From positions 62,001 to 126,000 of the forward strand of contig PAPF01000039.1 of the NCBI GenBank assembly GCA_002708825.1: DNA of 64,000 bases, in the 5' to 3' direction. The stretch comes from Phyllobacteriaceae bacterium (GTDB taxonomy: Bacteria; Pseudomonadota; Alphaproteobacteria; Rhizobiales; Rhizobiaceae). The position numbers and the translations under genes were made by a program. Shown in pieces: positions 26,990 to 36,734 of this stretch; within the stretch, counting starts at the first letter, position 1, and every line of letters starts with the position of its first letter. The notes beneath the pieces are model-generated. The model searched no databases, was not told where the DNA came from, and worked only from the letters and a program-made list of their open reading frames with translations.

Positions 26990-28675
26990 TCACCTGTCGC
27001 TGACCTGCCAGCGCGGATTGATCCACGGTTCCAGGTTGGAGGCGGGCAGGGGATGGCGACCCAGAATATGGTCCGACGCCTTCTCGCCCACCATGATGGA
27101 CGGTGCATTGAGATTGCCATTGGTGATGCGCGGGAAGATGGAGCTGTCGGCCACGCGCAGTCCGTCCACCCCGATCACCCGGTTCTGCGGATCGACAACG
27201 GACATGGGGTCGCCCGCCGCCCCCATCCGGCAGGTCCCGCAAGGGTGATAGGCGCTCTCGGCATGGTCGCGGATGAAGCCATCCAGCGCCTCGTCGCTTC
27301 GCACATGGTCGCCCGGCGCGATCTCGCGCCCGCGATAGGGGGCCAACGCTTCCTGGCCGAAGATCTCGCGCGTCAGGCGGATGCAGTGGCGGAACTCGGT
27401 CCAGTCGTCGGGATGGCTCATGTAGTTGAACCGGATGACGGGATTGTCCGCCGGATCGGGCGAACGTAGCGTGACCGACCCGCGCGACTTCGAACGCATC
27501 GGGCCGACATGGGCCTGGAAGCCATGACCCGGTGCCGCCGCCTTTCCGTCATAGCGGATCGCGCCGGCCAGGAAATGGAACTGGATGTCGGGATAGTCGA
27601 CACCGGCAGCCGAACGCACGAAGCCGCACGCCTCGAAATGGTTGGTCGCCCCGGCGCCCTGCTTCAGGAACAGCCATTGAGCCCCGATCAGCGCCTTGGA
27701 AACAAGGCCCAGCTTGCCGTTGAGCGTGATCGGCTGTGAGCATTCCTGCTGGATGTAGAGTTCCAGGTGGTCCTGCAGGTTGGCGCCGACGCCGGGCCGG
27801 TCCGCAATCACCTCGATGCCGTTGGCGCGCAGGTGCTCCGCCGGGCCGATTCCCGAAAGCATGAGCAGCTTCGGTGAATTGATCGCCGAGGCCGCGAGGA
27901 TCACTTCCCGCCTTGCGTGAACGGTCCGCACCTGTCCGCCGGCCTCGATCTCGATGCCCGTCGCGCGCCGGTTCTCGAGCACCACGCGGCGTGCCAGGCC
28001 GCGGACCAGCCGCACGTTGTCCCGCTTCAGGGCCGGGCGCAGATAGGCCTTGGCGGCGGAAAACCGCTCGCCCTTGTGAATCGTCTGCTCGAAGGCGGCA
28101 AAGCCCTCCTGCTTCTGGCCGTTATAGTCGTCCGTCACCTCGAAACCGGCCTGCCGGCCCGCTTCGATGAAGGCGCCGTAAAGCGGATTGTCCATCCTCG
28201 CGCGGCGCACATGCAGCGGCCCGGCCTTGCCCCGCCAGTCCGCCTCGCCGGCTTCGGCATTCTCCATGCGCAGGAAATAGGGCAGCACGTCGGCATGGGA
28301 CCAGCCTTGCGCGCCAGTGGCCGCCCAATGGTCGAAATCGCGGGCATGGCCGCGCACATAGACCATGCCGTTGATGGAGGACGAGCCGCCGATCACCTTG
28401 CCGCGCGGCGTGACAAGCTGGCGCCCGCCCAGATGCGGTTCGGGCTCGCTTTTCAGCCCCCAGTCATAGAGCCGCATGTTCATCGGGTAGGACAGGGCTG
28501 CCGGCATCTGGATGAACGGTCCGGCATCGCTGCCGCCATGCTCCACCACGATCACCGAGTGCTTCCCGTCCTCCGACAGGCGGTAGGCCATGGCCGATCC
28601 GGCAGACCCCGACCCGACGATCACGTAATCGGCGGCCAGTGACACGGCATCGTCGAAATGCTTGCCCGACGTCAT
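26990..28675 (-). CDS. betA: Choline dehydrogenase (GMC oxidoreductase)
   Basis: FAD-dependent oxidase/dehydrogenase of 561 residues that converts choline to betaine aldehyde at the membrane. The FAD motif GSGSAG is at 21-26, the GMC signature [20 protein letters not shown] at 90-109, and the active-site His477 and Asn523 lie in [10 protein letters not shown] and NGNLNAP. ATG 28675 is separated from the betC stop by a single base. The open frame extends 60 codons upstream into betC but without similarity. Length and motifs match BetA. Confidence 0.92.
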   Translation of the reverse strand: MTSGKHFDDAVSLAADYVIVGSGSAGSAMAYRLSEDGKHSVIVVEHGGSDAGPFIQMPAALSYPMNMRLYDWGLKSEPEPHLGGRQLVTPRGKVIGGSSSINGMVYVRGHARDFDHWAATGAQGWSHADVLPYFLRMENAEAGEADWRGKAGPLHVRRARMDNPLYGAFIEAGRQAGFEVTDDYNGQKQEGFAAFEQTIHKGERFSAAKAYLRPALKRDNVRLVRGLARRVVLENRRATGIEIEAGGQVRTVHARREVILAASAINSPKLLMLSGIGPAEHLRANGIEVIADRPGVGANLQDHLELYIQQECSQPITLNGKLGLVSKALIGAQWLFLKQGAGATNHFEACGFVRSAAGVDYPDIQFHFLAGAIRYDGKAAAPGHGFQAHVGPMRSKSRGSVTLRSPDPADNPVIRFNYMSHPDDWTEFRHCIRLTREIFGQEALAPYRGREIAPGDHVRSDEALDGFIRDHAESAYHPCGTCRMGAAGDPMSVVDPQNRVIGVDGLRVADSSIFPRITNGNLNAPSIMVGEKASDHILGRHPLPASNLEPWINPRWQVSDR

Positions 28676-28676
28676 G

Positions 28677-30203
28677 TCACTCGCCCCTCGGATAGCGCTT
28701 GCTCTCTTCCAGCACGTTGAGATCCATGTGATTGCGCATGTAGCGCTCGGAAGCCTTCTGCAGCGGCTGGAAATCCCACGGGAAATAGGCGCCGTTGCGC
28801 AAGGCCGGATAGACCACCCAGCGCCGGGCCTGGCTCTGGCGAACCTCCGCGTCAAAGGCCGCCATGTCCCACAGGGCCCGCACGCGTTTCATGAAGGCTT
28901 GCACGGTGTCGCCGTGTGCGGGATCGCCGGCGAGATTGACCAGTTCCCGCGGATCGTCGGCCAGGTTGAAAAGCTGTGGCGGGTCCAGTTCGCAATGGAC
29001 AAATTTGAGGTTGCCCTCGCGGATGCAGACGAGCGGTGCCTGTGACCCTTCCGCCGCATACTCGATCAGCACCGGGTCATTCCGGCTTTCCCCATTCATC
29101 AGCGCCACCAGGCTCTGTCCGTCCGTCCAGGGCATGATGCCGGACATGTCGATGCCGGCCAGGTCGGCCAGCGTCGGCAGAATGTCCATGGTCGAGACCG
29201 GGTCGGTGACGAGGCGGCCCGTTCCGCCCGGCACCGCGATCATGATGGGCACGCGCGCCGAGCCCTCGTAAAAGTTCATCTTGAACCACAGGCCGCGCTC
29301 GCCCAGCATGTCGCCATGGTCCGAGCAGAACACGATCACCGTGTTGTCGGCCATGCGCGTGGCCTCCAGCACGTCGAGCAATTCGCCCACCTTGTCGTCG
29401 AGATAGGAGATGTTGGCGAAATAGGCCCGCCGCGACCTTCGGATGTCCTCGTCCGAAATGTCGAAATTCGTGTAGTCGTTGGCCTTGTAGAGCCGCTGCG
29501 AATGGGGGTCCTGTTCCTCGTAGGGGATCGCCGGAACCGCCGGTTCCAGGTGGGCGCAACCGGCATAGAGGTCCCAGTATTTGCGCCGCGCCACGTAAGG
29601 ATCGTGCGGGTGGGTGAAGGAGACCGTCACACACCATGGCCGCCGGCCGGAGTCGTCATTCTCGCGCACAAGCTGGTATAGCTTCTGCACCCCGTGGAAG
29701 CAGACCTCGTCGTCATATTCCATCTGGTTGGTGATCTCGGCCACGCCCGCCCCGGTGACAGAGCCCAGATTGTGATACCACCAGTCGATCCGCTCGCCGG
29801 GCTTGCGGTAGTCCGGTGTCCAGCCGAAATCGGCCGGGTAAATGTCGGTCGTCAGCCGTTCCTCGAACCCGTGCAACTGGTCCGGGCCCACGAAGTGCAT
29901 CTTGCCCGACAGGCAGGTGTAGTAGCCCGCCGCGCGCAAATGGTGCGCATAGGTCGGGATGTCCGATGCGAATTCGGCAGCGTTGTCATAGACTCGCGTG
30001 CGTTGCGGCAATTGGCCCGACATGAACGACGCGCGCGCCGGCGCGCACAAAGGCGAGGCGGTGTAGGCGTTGCGAAAGCGCGTGGAGCGTGCCGCCAGCC
30101 GTTTCAGGTTGGGCACGTGCAGCCAGTCGGCCGGTCCGTCGGGAAACAGCGTTCCGTTCAACTGGTCGACCATGATGACAAGGATGTTCGGCTTCGCTGG
30201 CAC
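28677..30203 (-). CDS. betC: Choline-sulfatase
   Basis: A 508-residue type I sulfatase that hydrolyses choline-O-sulfate to choline, supplying the Bet pathway. The sulfatase signature C-A-P-A-R is at residues 53-57, where Cys53 must be converted to formylglycine, and metal-ligand residues occur in VDQLNG near the N-terminus and [10 protein letters not shown] mid-protein. The C-terminal extension ([19 protein letters not shown]) is typical of choline-sulfatases. The start is GTG at 30203, with GGAG nine bases upstream. It heads the leftward bet set. No betI or choline transporter is adjacent. Confidence 0.93.
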   Translation of the reverse strand: MPAKPNILVIMVDQLNGTLFPDGPADWLHVPNLKRLAARSTRFRNAYTASPLCAPARASFMSGQLPQRTRVYDNAAEFASDIPTYAHHLRAAGYYTCLSGKMHFVGPDQLHGFEERLTTDIYPADFGWTPDYRKPGERIDWWYHNLGSVTGAGVAEITNQMEYDDEVCFHGVQKLYQLVRENDDSGRRPWCVTVSFTHPHDPYVARRKYWDLYAGCAHLEPAVPAIPYEEQDPHSQRLYKANDYTNFDISDEDIRRSRRAYFANISYLDDKVGELLDVLEATRMADNTVIVFCSDHGDMLGERGLWFKMNFYEGSARVPIMIAVPGGTGRLVTDPVSTMDILPTLADLAGIDMSGIMPWTDGQSLVALMNGESRNDPVLIEYAAEGSQAPLVCIREGNLKFVHCELDPPQLFNLADDPRELVNLAGDPAHGDTVQAFMKRVRALWDMAAFDAEVRQSQARRWVVYPALRNGAYFPWDFQPLQKASERYMRNHMDLNVLEESKRYPRGE

Positions 30204-30233
30204 GAATGTCGGCTCCGGATTGGTGCGGTTTTT

Positions 30234-30251
30234 ATTGAATGACTGTTCAAT
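30234..30251. promoter_or_regulatory. Inverted repeat upstream of betC, TetR/BetI-like operator candidate
   Basis: ATTGAA-TGACTG-TTCAAT is a perfect dyad with six-base arms, 31 bases from the betC start codon in the 225-base divergent gap before the thiolase gene. TetR-family repressors, to which the choline sensor BetI belongs, commonly bind sites of this form. Which of the two flanking operons it serves is not certain. The remainder of the gap holds nothing else I can name. Confidence 0.55.
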
Positions 30252-30428
30252 GTGCCTGAATGTGCCATGGCCGCATGGTTCCTGTCAATTCGGGCGCGGG
30301 AAGCGCTGGTGCATTCATGCACAACCGCTTATCGATCACCCGAGACTTTACCTTGGGAAAAAGCGGGTTCAGATTGACGCCCATGAAAGGGTCGGCACGG
30401 CCCGCACAGGACAACCGGGAGAGACATT

Positions 30429-31595
30429 ATGACCGCATGCATCGTGGGCTGGGCGCATCTGCCCTTCGGCAGGCATTCCGACATCACGCTGGAAGACATG
30501 ATCGTGAAGGTTGCCCGCGAGGCGCTGGAGCATGCCGGCATCGGCCCCGGCGATGTGGACGAGATCGTGCTCGGCCATTTCAATGCCGGTTTTTCGCAGC
30601 AGGAATTCACCGCCTCGCTGGTCCTGCAGGCCGATGACGGCTTCCGCTTCAAGCCGGCGACCCGGGTGGAAAACGCCTGCGCCACCGGATCGGCTGCCGT
30701 GCGCCAGGGCATCCGCGCCATCGAGAGCAAGGCAGGCCGCGTCATTCTCGTCGTCGGCGCCGAGCAGATGACCACGACGCCGGGACCCGAGATCGGCAGG
30801 AACCTGCTGCGCGCTTCCTATCTGCCGGAGGATGGCGACACGCCGGCCGGTTTCGCCGGCGTCTTCGGCAAGATCGCCCATGCCTATTTCCAGCGCTATG
30901 GCGACCAGTCCGACGCGCTGGCCGCTATTGCGGCAAAGAACCATCGCAACGGCGTCGGCAATCCCTACGCCCAGATGCGCAAGGATTTCGGCTACGATTT
31001 CTGCCGCACCGAAAGCGAGAAGAACCCCTTCGTTGCCGGTCCGCTGAAGCGCACCGACTGCTCGCTCGTCTCCGATGGCGCGGCGGCCATCGTGCTGACC
31101 GACGTTGAGACGGCGCTTTCGATGAAGCGCGCGGTGGCCATTCGCGGCAATGCCCATGTGCAGGATTTCCTGCCGATGTCGAAGCGCGACATCCTGCTCT
31201 TCGAAGGCTGCACCGAAGCCTGGGCGCAGGCCATGAAGCAGGCCCGTGTCGGCCTCGACGATCTTTCCTTCGTCGAGACCCATGACTGCTTCACCATCGC
31301 CGAACTGATCGAATACGAGGCGATGGGCCTTGCCAGGCCCGGCGAGGGCGCGAAGGTGGCGCTCGAAGGCCAGACGGAGAAGGGTGGCCGCCTGCCGGTC
31401 AATCCGTCCGGCGGGCTGAAGGCCAAGGGTCATCCCATCGGCGCGACCGGCGTTTCCATGCATGCGCTCACCGCCATGCAGTTGATGGGCGAGGCCGATG
31501 GCTTCCAGGTGGAGGGCGCCACGCTGGGCGGCATCTTCAACATGGGCGGCGCCGCGGTGGCCAATTACGTCTCCATCCTGGAGCGCATCAAGTGA
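30429..31595 (+). CDS. Thiolase family protein (SCP2/acetyl-CoA acetyltransferase type)
   Basis: A 388-residue thiolase-fold enzyme. The nucleophilic Cys84 is in ENACATGSAA, ETHDCFTIAE carries the conserved HDC/F loop, and GGLKAKGHPIGATG holds the active-site His. The NxxHD-type middle and the short length place it with SCP2-type thiolases rather than the PhaA type. It would cleave a 3-ketoacyl-CoA, ending a beta-oxidation cycle. ATG 30429 has GGGAGAG upstream. It overlaps the next gene, an SDR, by a GTGA junction, so the two form a functional pair. Confidence 0.88.
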   Translation: MTACIVGWAHLPFGRHSDITLEDMIVKVAREALEHAGIGPGDVDEIVLGHFNAGFSQQEFTASLVLQADDGFRFKPATRVENACATGSAAVRQGIRAIESKAGRVILVVGAEQMTTTPGPEIGRNLLRASYLPEDGDTPAGFAGVFGKIAHAYFQRYGDQSDALAAIAAKNHRNGVGNPYAQMRKDFGYDFCRTESEKNPFVAGPLKRTDCSLVSDGAAAIVLTDVETALSMKRAVAIRGNAHVQDFLPMSKRDILLFEGCTEAWAQAMKQARVGLDDLSFVETHDCFTIAELIEYEAMGLARPGEGAKVALEGQTEKGGRLPVNPSGGLKAKGHPIGATGVSMHALTAMQLMGEADGFQVEGATLGGIFNMGGAAVANYVSILERIK

Positions 31596-32338
31596 ACCGG
31601 GTCGCCGTCGTCACCGGCGGCGCTTCCGGCATCGGTCTTGCCGTTGTCGAGCGCCTGCTGGGCGACGGCTGGACGCTTGGCGTCATCGACGCAAACCGCG
31701 CCGCGCTGGCGCAGGCCGAGGCCGAATTCGAGGGCGAGGACGCGCTGTTCCTCGCCTGCGACATCACCGACGAGGACGAGGTTGCGGAGGTCTTCGACCG
31801 CGTTGCCGACACGCTCGGGCCGCTCGCCGCCCTCGTCAACAGCGCCGGCATTGCCCGCGACCTGCCGGCCATGGAAACATCGGCCGAGCTTTTCCGCCAG
31901 ATCCTCGACGTGAACCTGGTGGGCTCCTTCATCGCCTCCAAGGCCGCGGTCGAGCGCATGGGCGACGACCTGGCCATCGTCAACATTTCCTCCGTGTCCG
32001 GCCTGCGCGCCAACAAGGGCCGCGTGGCTTACGGCGCGTCCAAGGCGGGCGTTAAGATGATGACCGAGGTCATGGCCGGGGAACTGGGCACGGCGCGCGT
32101 GCGCGTGAACTGCATCGCCCCCGGCCCGGTCGAAACGCCCATGGTCTCGCGCCTGCACACCGCCGCGGACCGGAGCCAGTGGCTGCCGCGCCTGCCGCTG
32201 GCCCGCTACGGCGACCCCGACGAGATCGCCGCGGCCGTCGCCTTCCTCGTCTCCGAGGAGGCAAGCTTCATCACCGGCCACACGCTGGCCGTCGATGGCG
32301 GGTTCCTGTCCGCCGGCATACTGGAGGACAAGGCGTGA
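31592..32338 (+). CDS. SDR-family oxidoreductase (3-hydroxyacyl-CoA dehydrogenase-like)
   Basis: A 248-residue short-chain dehydrogenase. Motifs: TGGASGIG at 8-15, NSAG at 83-86, Ser133/134 and Tyr147-x3-Lys151. Start is GTG at 31592, overlapping the thiolase stop. Pairing with a thiolase suggests that it oxidises the 3-hydroxyacyl-CoA whose 3-keto product the thiolase then splits, but a stand-alone hydroxysteroid or sugar role cannot be excluded. Its 3' end overlaps the converging DUF3750 frame by 133 bases. Confidence 0.88.
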   Translation: MNRVAVVTGGASGIGLAVVERLLGDGWTLGVIDANRAALAQAEAEFEGEDALFLACDITDEDEVAEVFDRVADTLGPLAALVNSAGIARDLPAMETSAELFRQILDVNLVGSFIASKAAVERMGDDLAIVNISSVSGLRANKGRVAYGASKAGVKMMTEVMAGELGTARVRVNCIAPGPVETPMVSRLHTAADRSQWLPRLPLARYGDPDEIAAAVAFLVSEEASFITGHTLAVDGGFLSAGILEDKA

Positions 32339-33081
32339 TCGCCTGACATCCCGACCCGGCCGACGCCGGGGATTTTCAGGGCAGGGCGCCGGATGTCGAT
32401 GCCCGCGACAAGGCCGAACATGTGCACTTCCAGGCCCGACCGCAGGCCGGCGGAAAAGCCCATCAGCCCGCCGAGCGAGAAATGCATGTCCGCCCCGTCC
32501 GGTGCCAGGTCGAAGGCGAAAAGTCCCGGCCGCCAGTCCCGTCCCACCGCGTGCGGCGGCAGCACGGCATCCAGTTCCGGCACTGCGCGCAGCACATGGG
32601 CGACGAAGGAATTGGAATTGGGGCCCGGCCAGATGGTGTAGCCGCCCCGGTGGTTGTAGGGATAGGCGGCGATGGCCGCTTCGATCCTGGGGATCAGCCG
32701 CGCGGCATCCGCCCCGCGCACGGTCTTCACGAAGAAGGGCGCGTTGGAATACCAGCGCGCATCCGCCGCATAGGCGTTGCGCCGCACCGGCTGGCCCCAG
32801 CCCACCTTGTCATAGCGGTTGTAGCGGCCTTCCGCCGGGTCGAAGGTGACGATCCAGCTATGCACGGAGAGGGCTCCCTTCAGCCCGCCCGTGCGCGCCG
32901 CCATGACATGGATGACCGGTTCGTCGAGTGATTCCGCCGGCGGCAGCACGCCGGATGACGTCCAGTCCGCCTGCCGCCATGAGCCCGGCCGGTCCACCGA
33001 CATCCACCACGCGGCCGATGCCAGCGAAGGAAGCAGGAAGAAGATGGCGAAGAGGATTGAAAGCCGCTTGAAGAATCGCAT
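32206..33081 (-). CDS. DUF3750-family exported/membrane protein
   Basis: Recognisable as DUF3750 from SVHSWIVTFDPAEGRYNRYDKVGWG, RWYSNAPFFVKTVRGADA and YTIWPGPNSNSFVAHVLR. A signal peptide or single anchor (MRFFKRLSILFAIFFLLPSLASA) opens the protein when ATG 33081 is used; an ATG 33 bases earlier is possible. Relatives end soon after the RRPALKIPGVGRVG segment, but here the frame continues about 46 residues into the antisense of the SDR gene, so the C-terminal tail is probably non-native. Function of the family is unknown. Confidence 0.8.
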   Translation of the reverse strand: MRFFKRLSILFAIFFLLPSLASAAWWMSVDRPGSWRQADWTSSGVLPPAESLDEPVIHVMAARTGGLKGALSVHSWIVTFDPAEGRYNRYDKVGWGQPVRRNAYAADARWYSNAPFFVKTVRGADAARLIPRIEAAIAAYPYNHRGGYTIWPGPNSNSFVAHVLRAVPELDAVLPPHAVGRDWRPGLFAFDLAPDGADMHFSLGGLMGFSAGLRSGLEVHMFGLVAGIDIRRPALKIPGVGRVGMSGDHALSSSMPADRNPPSTASVWPVMKLASSETRKATAAAISSGSP

Positions 33082-33157
33082 GCGCTCGGGTCCGTATGGC
33101 ATCGTGTCCGGCAATGGCCGTCATGACGGTATCTGGAATGGAAAATGAGGTCAAAAC

Positions 33158-34165
33158 ATGGACAATCCCGTGCTGGTTGAAGTCACGCGCGGCGGCCGGG
33201 TGGAAAGCCGGCATCGCGGCGCCTTCGTGATCATGGACGGCGGCGGCCACGTGGTTGCCGCCAGCGGCGATATCGACCGCCCGGTCTTTCCGCGCTCCGC
33301 CGTCAAGGCCATCCAGGCGCTCCCGCTCATCGAAAGCGGCGCGGCCGATGCCTTTGTCTTCGACGACGCGGATCTGGCGCTGGCCTGCGCATCCCATTCC
33401 GGCGAACCTGGCCATGTGGAGCGCGCCGCCTCCATGCTGGCGCGCGCCGGCCTTTCCGAGGCCGACCTGGAATGCGGCAGCCACTGGGCGGCGGACCCGG
33501 CGGTGCTCATCGAGCAGGCCCGCGCCATGGAGTGCCCAAACCAGTTGCACAACAATTGTTCGGGCAAGCACGCGGGCTTCCTGTGCACCTGCCGCCATCT
33601 GGGCTTTGCCACGAAGGGCTATGTAGCGGCCGGCCACGCGGAGCAGCGCCTCATCGCCGAAACCATGAGCGCCGTCACAGGCGCGGCCCATGACGCGGAC
33701 AATGCGGCCATCGACGGCTGCGCCATCCCCACCTATGCCGTGCCGCTGATGGCGCTGGCCCGCGGCTTTGCCCGCATGGCGACGGGCGAAGGGCTGGAAC
33801 CGGTCCGCGCCGCCGCCGCGCGCCGCCTCATCGCCGCCTGCATGGCCGAGCCCTGGTTCATGGCCGGGACCGGCCGCTTCGACACGCGCATCATGCAGGC
33901 CGCCCCCGGCAGGGTCTTCGCCAAGATCGGCGCCGAAGGCGTCTATTGCGCGGCCCTTCCGGAACTGGGCCTTGGCCTTGCGCTGAAGGCCGACGACGGC
34001 GCTGAGCGCGCCGCCGAGACCATGCTTGCCGCCGTGCTGGCCTATGCCGCCGCCGGGCGCGACGGCGCGCTGGCCGGCCGGCTCGAAGCCTTCGCCCACC
34101 GCCCGGTGCTCAACCGCAATGGCGAGACGGTTGGCGAGATCCGCCCCGCCGCGCCGCTGGTGTGA
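33158..34165 (+). CDS. L-asparaginase, thermolabile Rhizobium (ReAV-like) class
   Basis: A 335-residue asparaginase of the class typified by Rhizobium etli AnsA/ReAV, structurally related to serine beta-lactamases. Expected catalytic residues are visible: Ser47-x2-Lys50 (SAVK), Ser79 in CASHSGEPGH, Cys134 and Lys137 in NNCSGKHAG, Cys188 in GCAIPTYAVP, and Lys256 in FAKIGAEG. It hydrolyses asparagine to aspartate and ammonia, in the cytoplasm (no signal peptide). It stands alone, 18 bases from the converging Tat protein gene. Confidence 0.9.
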   Translation: MDNPVLVEVTRGGRVESRHRGAFVIMDGGGHVVAASGDIDRPVFPRSAVKAIQALPLIESGAADAFVFDDADLALACASHSGEPGHVERAASMLARAGLSEADLECGSHWAADPAVLIEQARAMECPNQLHNNCSGKHAGFLCTCRHLGFATKGYVAAGHAEQRLIAETMSAVTGAAHDADNAAIDGCAIPTYAVPLMALARGFARMATGEGLEPVRAAAARRLIAACMAEPWFMAGTGRFDTRIMQAAPGRVFAKIGAEGVYCAALPELGLGLALKADDGAERAAETMLAAVLAYAAAGRDGALAGRLEAFAHRPVLNRNGETVGEIRPAAPLV

Positions 34166-34183
34166 TGGGCTTCGCCAACGGCA

Positions 34184-35554
34184 CTAGCCCGTCGCGTTGC
34201 GCTCCACGGTGAGATGTGGCCAGGCCTCCGCGCCGCGCGCGGCCAGGTCGCCGGTGGCGGGCTCGCTCCAGCGGTAGCCGACAATGGCGCCGTTCGGCGT
34301 GTCCGCGATCATGTTGCCGGAAATGACCGCCCGGCCGGCGCCGTCCGCCACCGTCACGGCGATGCCCGTGCCGCAGGCGCGGATGACATTGCCGCTCGCC
34401 ACCACGTTGCGCAGGAATTCACCCCAGCCCAGATGCAGCCCGTAGCGCGGCGCGCCTTCCACCGTGTTGCCGGAAACGGATGTGTCGGCCTCAGCCGTGA
34501 TGCCGACGCCGAAGCCGGGCGGATCGGCCGGGTAGGGGCCTTGCGTCAAGAGGTTGCGCACCAGGTTGCCCTGGATCACGGCCAGCCGCCCGCCCTCGTT
34601 GAAATTGACCGCCGATATGCCATTGGCAGCGCCATCCACGATATTGCCGGCGATCACCGCGCCCTCGAAGGCGAATTCGGTGTAGAGCGCGGTCTCGCCC
34701 GAGCGCAGGCAGGTGTTTCCCTGCGCGATCATGTTGGAAGCCGAATTGGCGCGAATGGCGGAGAAGGCGCAGTCCGAAACGTTGTTGTTGGCGACGGTCA
34801 CGCCGCCGGCGCGAAACAGGTTGATGCCGTTGCCGAACTGTCCGGTGCCGCCATTGCGCGCGCCGATGCGGGCAATGCGGTTGTTCGTGATGGAACTGCC
34901 GTCATGGGCGGCCTGCCAGCGGTGGACGAGCAGCCCGCCATTGCCGCAATCCTCCACCGTGTTGCCGGTGACGGCGAGACCGGCCGATTCCACCGCGTAG
35001 AGCGCGTAATCCTGCGCGCCGGAAAGGGTGCTGCGCTCGATCCGCCCGCCGCAGCGTTCAATGACGACGGCGCTCTTGCCCGCGCCGATGATCTCGCAAT
35101 TGTCGATGACCACGCGCGCCACGCGGCGCAGGTCGATCAGCCCTTGCGTCTGGTCCGAAAGCCAGCGGTTCTGCCCGTCAATGGTCAGGCCCGTGAGCGA
35201 GAGGAACGCGCAATCCTCGCCGGCGAACAGGTGGCCGTTGCCGGTATAGACGATGCGCGTTGCCCCCGGCACGCCGGAAAGGCTGACGCGGGCGGGCAGG
35301 GTCAGGTTGGAGACGGGGTATTCGCCCGGCGGCAGGAAGACCGGCTGGCCGCGCCGCGCCGCCTCGTCCAGCATGCGCTGGAAGACGCGCGACTGGTCAT
35401 CCAGCGCGCCGGGGCGCACGCCCAGTTCGCTGGCGGGAATGGAGCCGCGCATGGCCGCATTCTCGAACAGCGTTCGCGCGCTGGCCTGAAATGGCACGGC
35501 GGCGGCCGCCGCGGCCGGGAGCAGGGCGGAGAAAAAGCGGCGTCTGTCCATCAT
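34184..35554 (-). CDS. Tat-exported right-handed beta-helix protein (TIGR03808-like)
   Basis: A 456-residue protein with a twin-arginine leader, DRRRFFSALLP at residues 3-13, followed by Ala-rich hydrophobic sequence. The mature part opens with a pectate-lyase-like start (QPVFLPPGEYPVSNLTLPA) and then many parallel-helix turns rich in GN-x-(V/I) and NN, such as SITNNRIARIG and VANNNVSDC. This matches the TIGR03808 family of Tat-translocated repetitive proteins. It may bind or modify a polysaccharide in the periplasm; no activity is proven. ATG 35554 is preceded by GGGAG. Confidence 0.87.
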   Translation of the reverse strand: MMDRRRFFSALLPAAAAAAVPFQASARTLFENAAMRGSIPASELGVRPGALDDQSRVFQRMLDEAARRGQPVFLPPGEYPVSNLTLPARVSLSGVPGATRIVYTGNGHLFAGEDCAFLSLTGLTIDGQNRWLSDQTQGLIDLRRVARVVIDNCEIIGAGKSAVVIERCGGRIERSTLSGAQDYALYAVESAGLAVTGNTVEDCGNGGLLVHRWQAAHDGSSITNNRIARIGARNGGTGQFGNGINLFRAGGVTVANNNVSDCAFSAIRANSASNMIAQGNTCLRSGETALYTEFAFEGAVIAGNIVDGAANGISAVNFNEGGRLAVIQGNLVRNLLTQGPYPADPPGFGVGITAEADTSVSGNTVEGAPRYGLHLGWGEFLRNVVASGNVIRACGTGIAVTVADGAGRAVISGNMIADTPNGAIVGYRWSEPATGDLAARGAEAWPHLTVERNATG

Positions 35555-35654
35555 TGGCACATCTCCCGTGTTCGAACCGGTTGACATGCGCGGACCATGC
35601 CAAGAAGGATGGGTGGACTGTGTCGCAGCACGGATCGGGAGGGGGCAGCACAAG

Positions 35655-36734
35655 ATGGTGTCGGTGGCCGAGAGCGCCCGCAACCTGGCATTCGTCCTGC
35701 TGGCTGTCTGCCTGACCGGCTGGCTGCTGTGGATCGGATCGGCGGTGCTGTGGCCGATCTTCGCCGCCATCCTGAGCACCTACATCCTGTCCGCCGTGGC
35801 GGAATTCATCGCCCGCGTGCCGGTATTGCGCCTGGCGCCGCGCTGGCTGCGTAGCCTGGGCCTCGCCGCTGCCTTCGCTGCCGTGCTGCTCTTCTTCGCC
35901 GCCATTGTCGGCTCCACGGTGGACAGCCTGGTCCGCGTGGCGCCCACCTATCAGCAGAACCTGGTGAGCCTCGCCGGCCAGCTCAGCCAGTGGGCGGGTT
36001 TCGAACAGACCCCCACCTGGGAAACGCTGCGCACATGGCTTGCCGGGCGCGTCAGCCTGCAGGCCCTCATCACCGCCACGCTGGGCCAGGTGACCGCCAT
36101 GGGCGGGCAGATCATCCTGATCATCTTCTACGTGGTGTTCCTGATGGCCGAGCGCGGCCAGTTCGCCGCCAAGCTGACAAGCGTTGCGGGCGACGCGGAG
36201 AGGGCGCGCCGCGCCCATGAGGTGATTGCCTCCATCAACCGCTCGATCACCGATTATCTTGCGGTCAAGACGCTGATCAATGTCATCCTCGGCGTCGTGT
36301 CCTACCTCATCATGATCGCGCTGGGCATTGATTTCGCGGCCTTCTGGGCCATCCTCATCGGACTGATGAATTACATTCCCTATGTCGGCTCCATCGTCGG
36401 CGTTGCATTTCCTGTCCTGCTCAGCCTGGCGCAGTTCGGTTCGCTGGGCCAGACCGCCGTGGCCGCCGTTGCGCTCACCCTGGCGCAGATGTCGGTCGGC
36501 TATGTGGTCGAGCCGCGCATGATCGGCCAGTCGGTGAACCTGAGCCCGTTTGTCGTCATGGTCGCCCTTGCCATCTGGTCGGCGCTGTGGGGCGTGCCGG
36601 GGGCGATCCTCGCGGTGCCGCTGACGGCCATCCTTTCCATCGTTCTGGCTGCTTCGCCGTCGACGCGCGGCCTCTCCGTCCTGCTGTCGGCCGACGGCAA
36701 TGCGCCTTCGCCGGAAAGGGCGATGTCCCGATGA
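35655..36734 (+). CDS. AI-2E family (PerM/YdiK-like) transporter
   Basis: A 359-residue membrane protein with about eight hydrophobic segments. The C-terminal LMNYIPYVGSIVGVAFPVLLSL and WGVPGAILAVPLTAI are hallmarks of the AI-2E/PerM family, whose members export small molecules or act as cation antiporters; the cargo here is unknown. ATG 35655 follows GGGAGGGGG. Its stop overlaps the next gene's start (ATGA), so it is co-translated with the phospholipase D-like protein. Confidence 0.88.
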   Translation: MVSVAESARNLAFVLLAVCLTGWLLWIGSAVLWPIFAAILSTYILSAVAEFIARVPVLRLAPRWLRSLGLAAAFAAVLLFFAAIVGSTVDSLVRVAPTYQQNLVSLAGQLSQWAGFEQTPTWETLRTWLAGRVSLQALITATLGQVTAMGGQIILIIFYVVFLMAERGQFAAKLTSVAGDAERARRAHEVIASINRSITDYLAVKTLINVILGVVSYLIMIALGIDFAAFWAILIGLMNYIPYVGSIVGVAFPVLLSLAQFGSLGQTAVAAVALTLAQMSVGYVVEPRMIGQSVNLSPFVVMVALAIWSALWGVPGAILAVPLTAILSIVLAASPSTRGLSVLLSADGNAPSPERAMSR

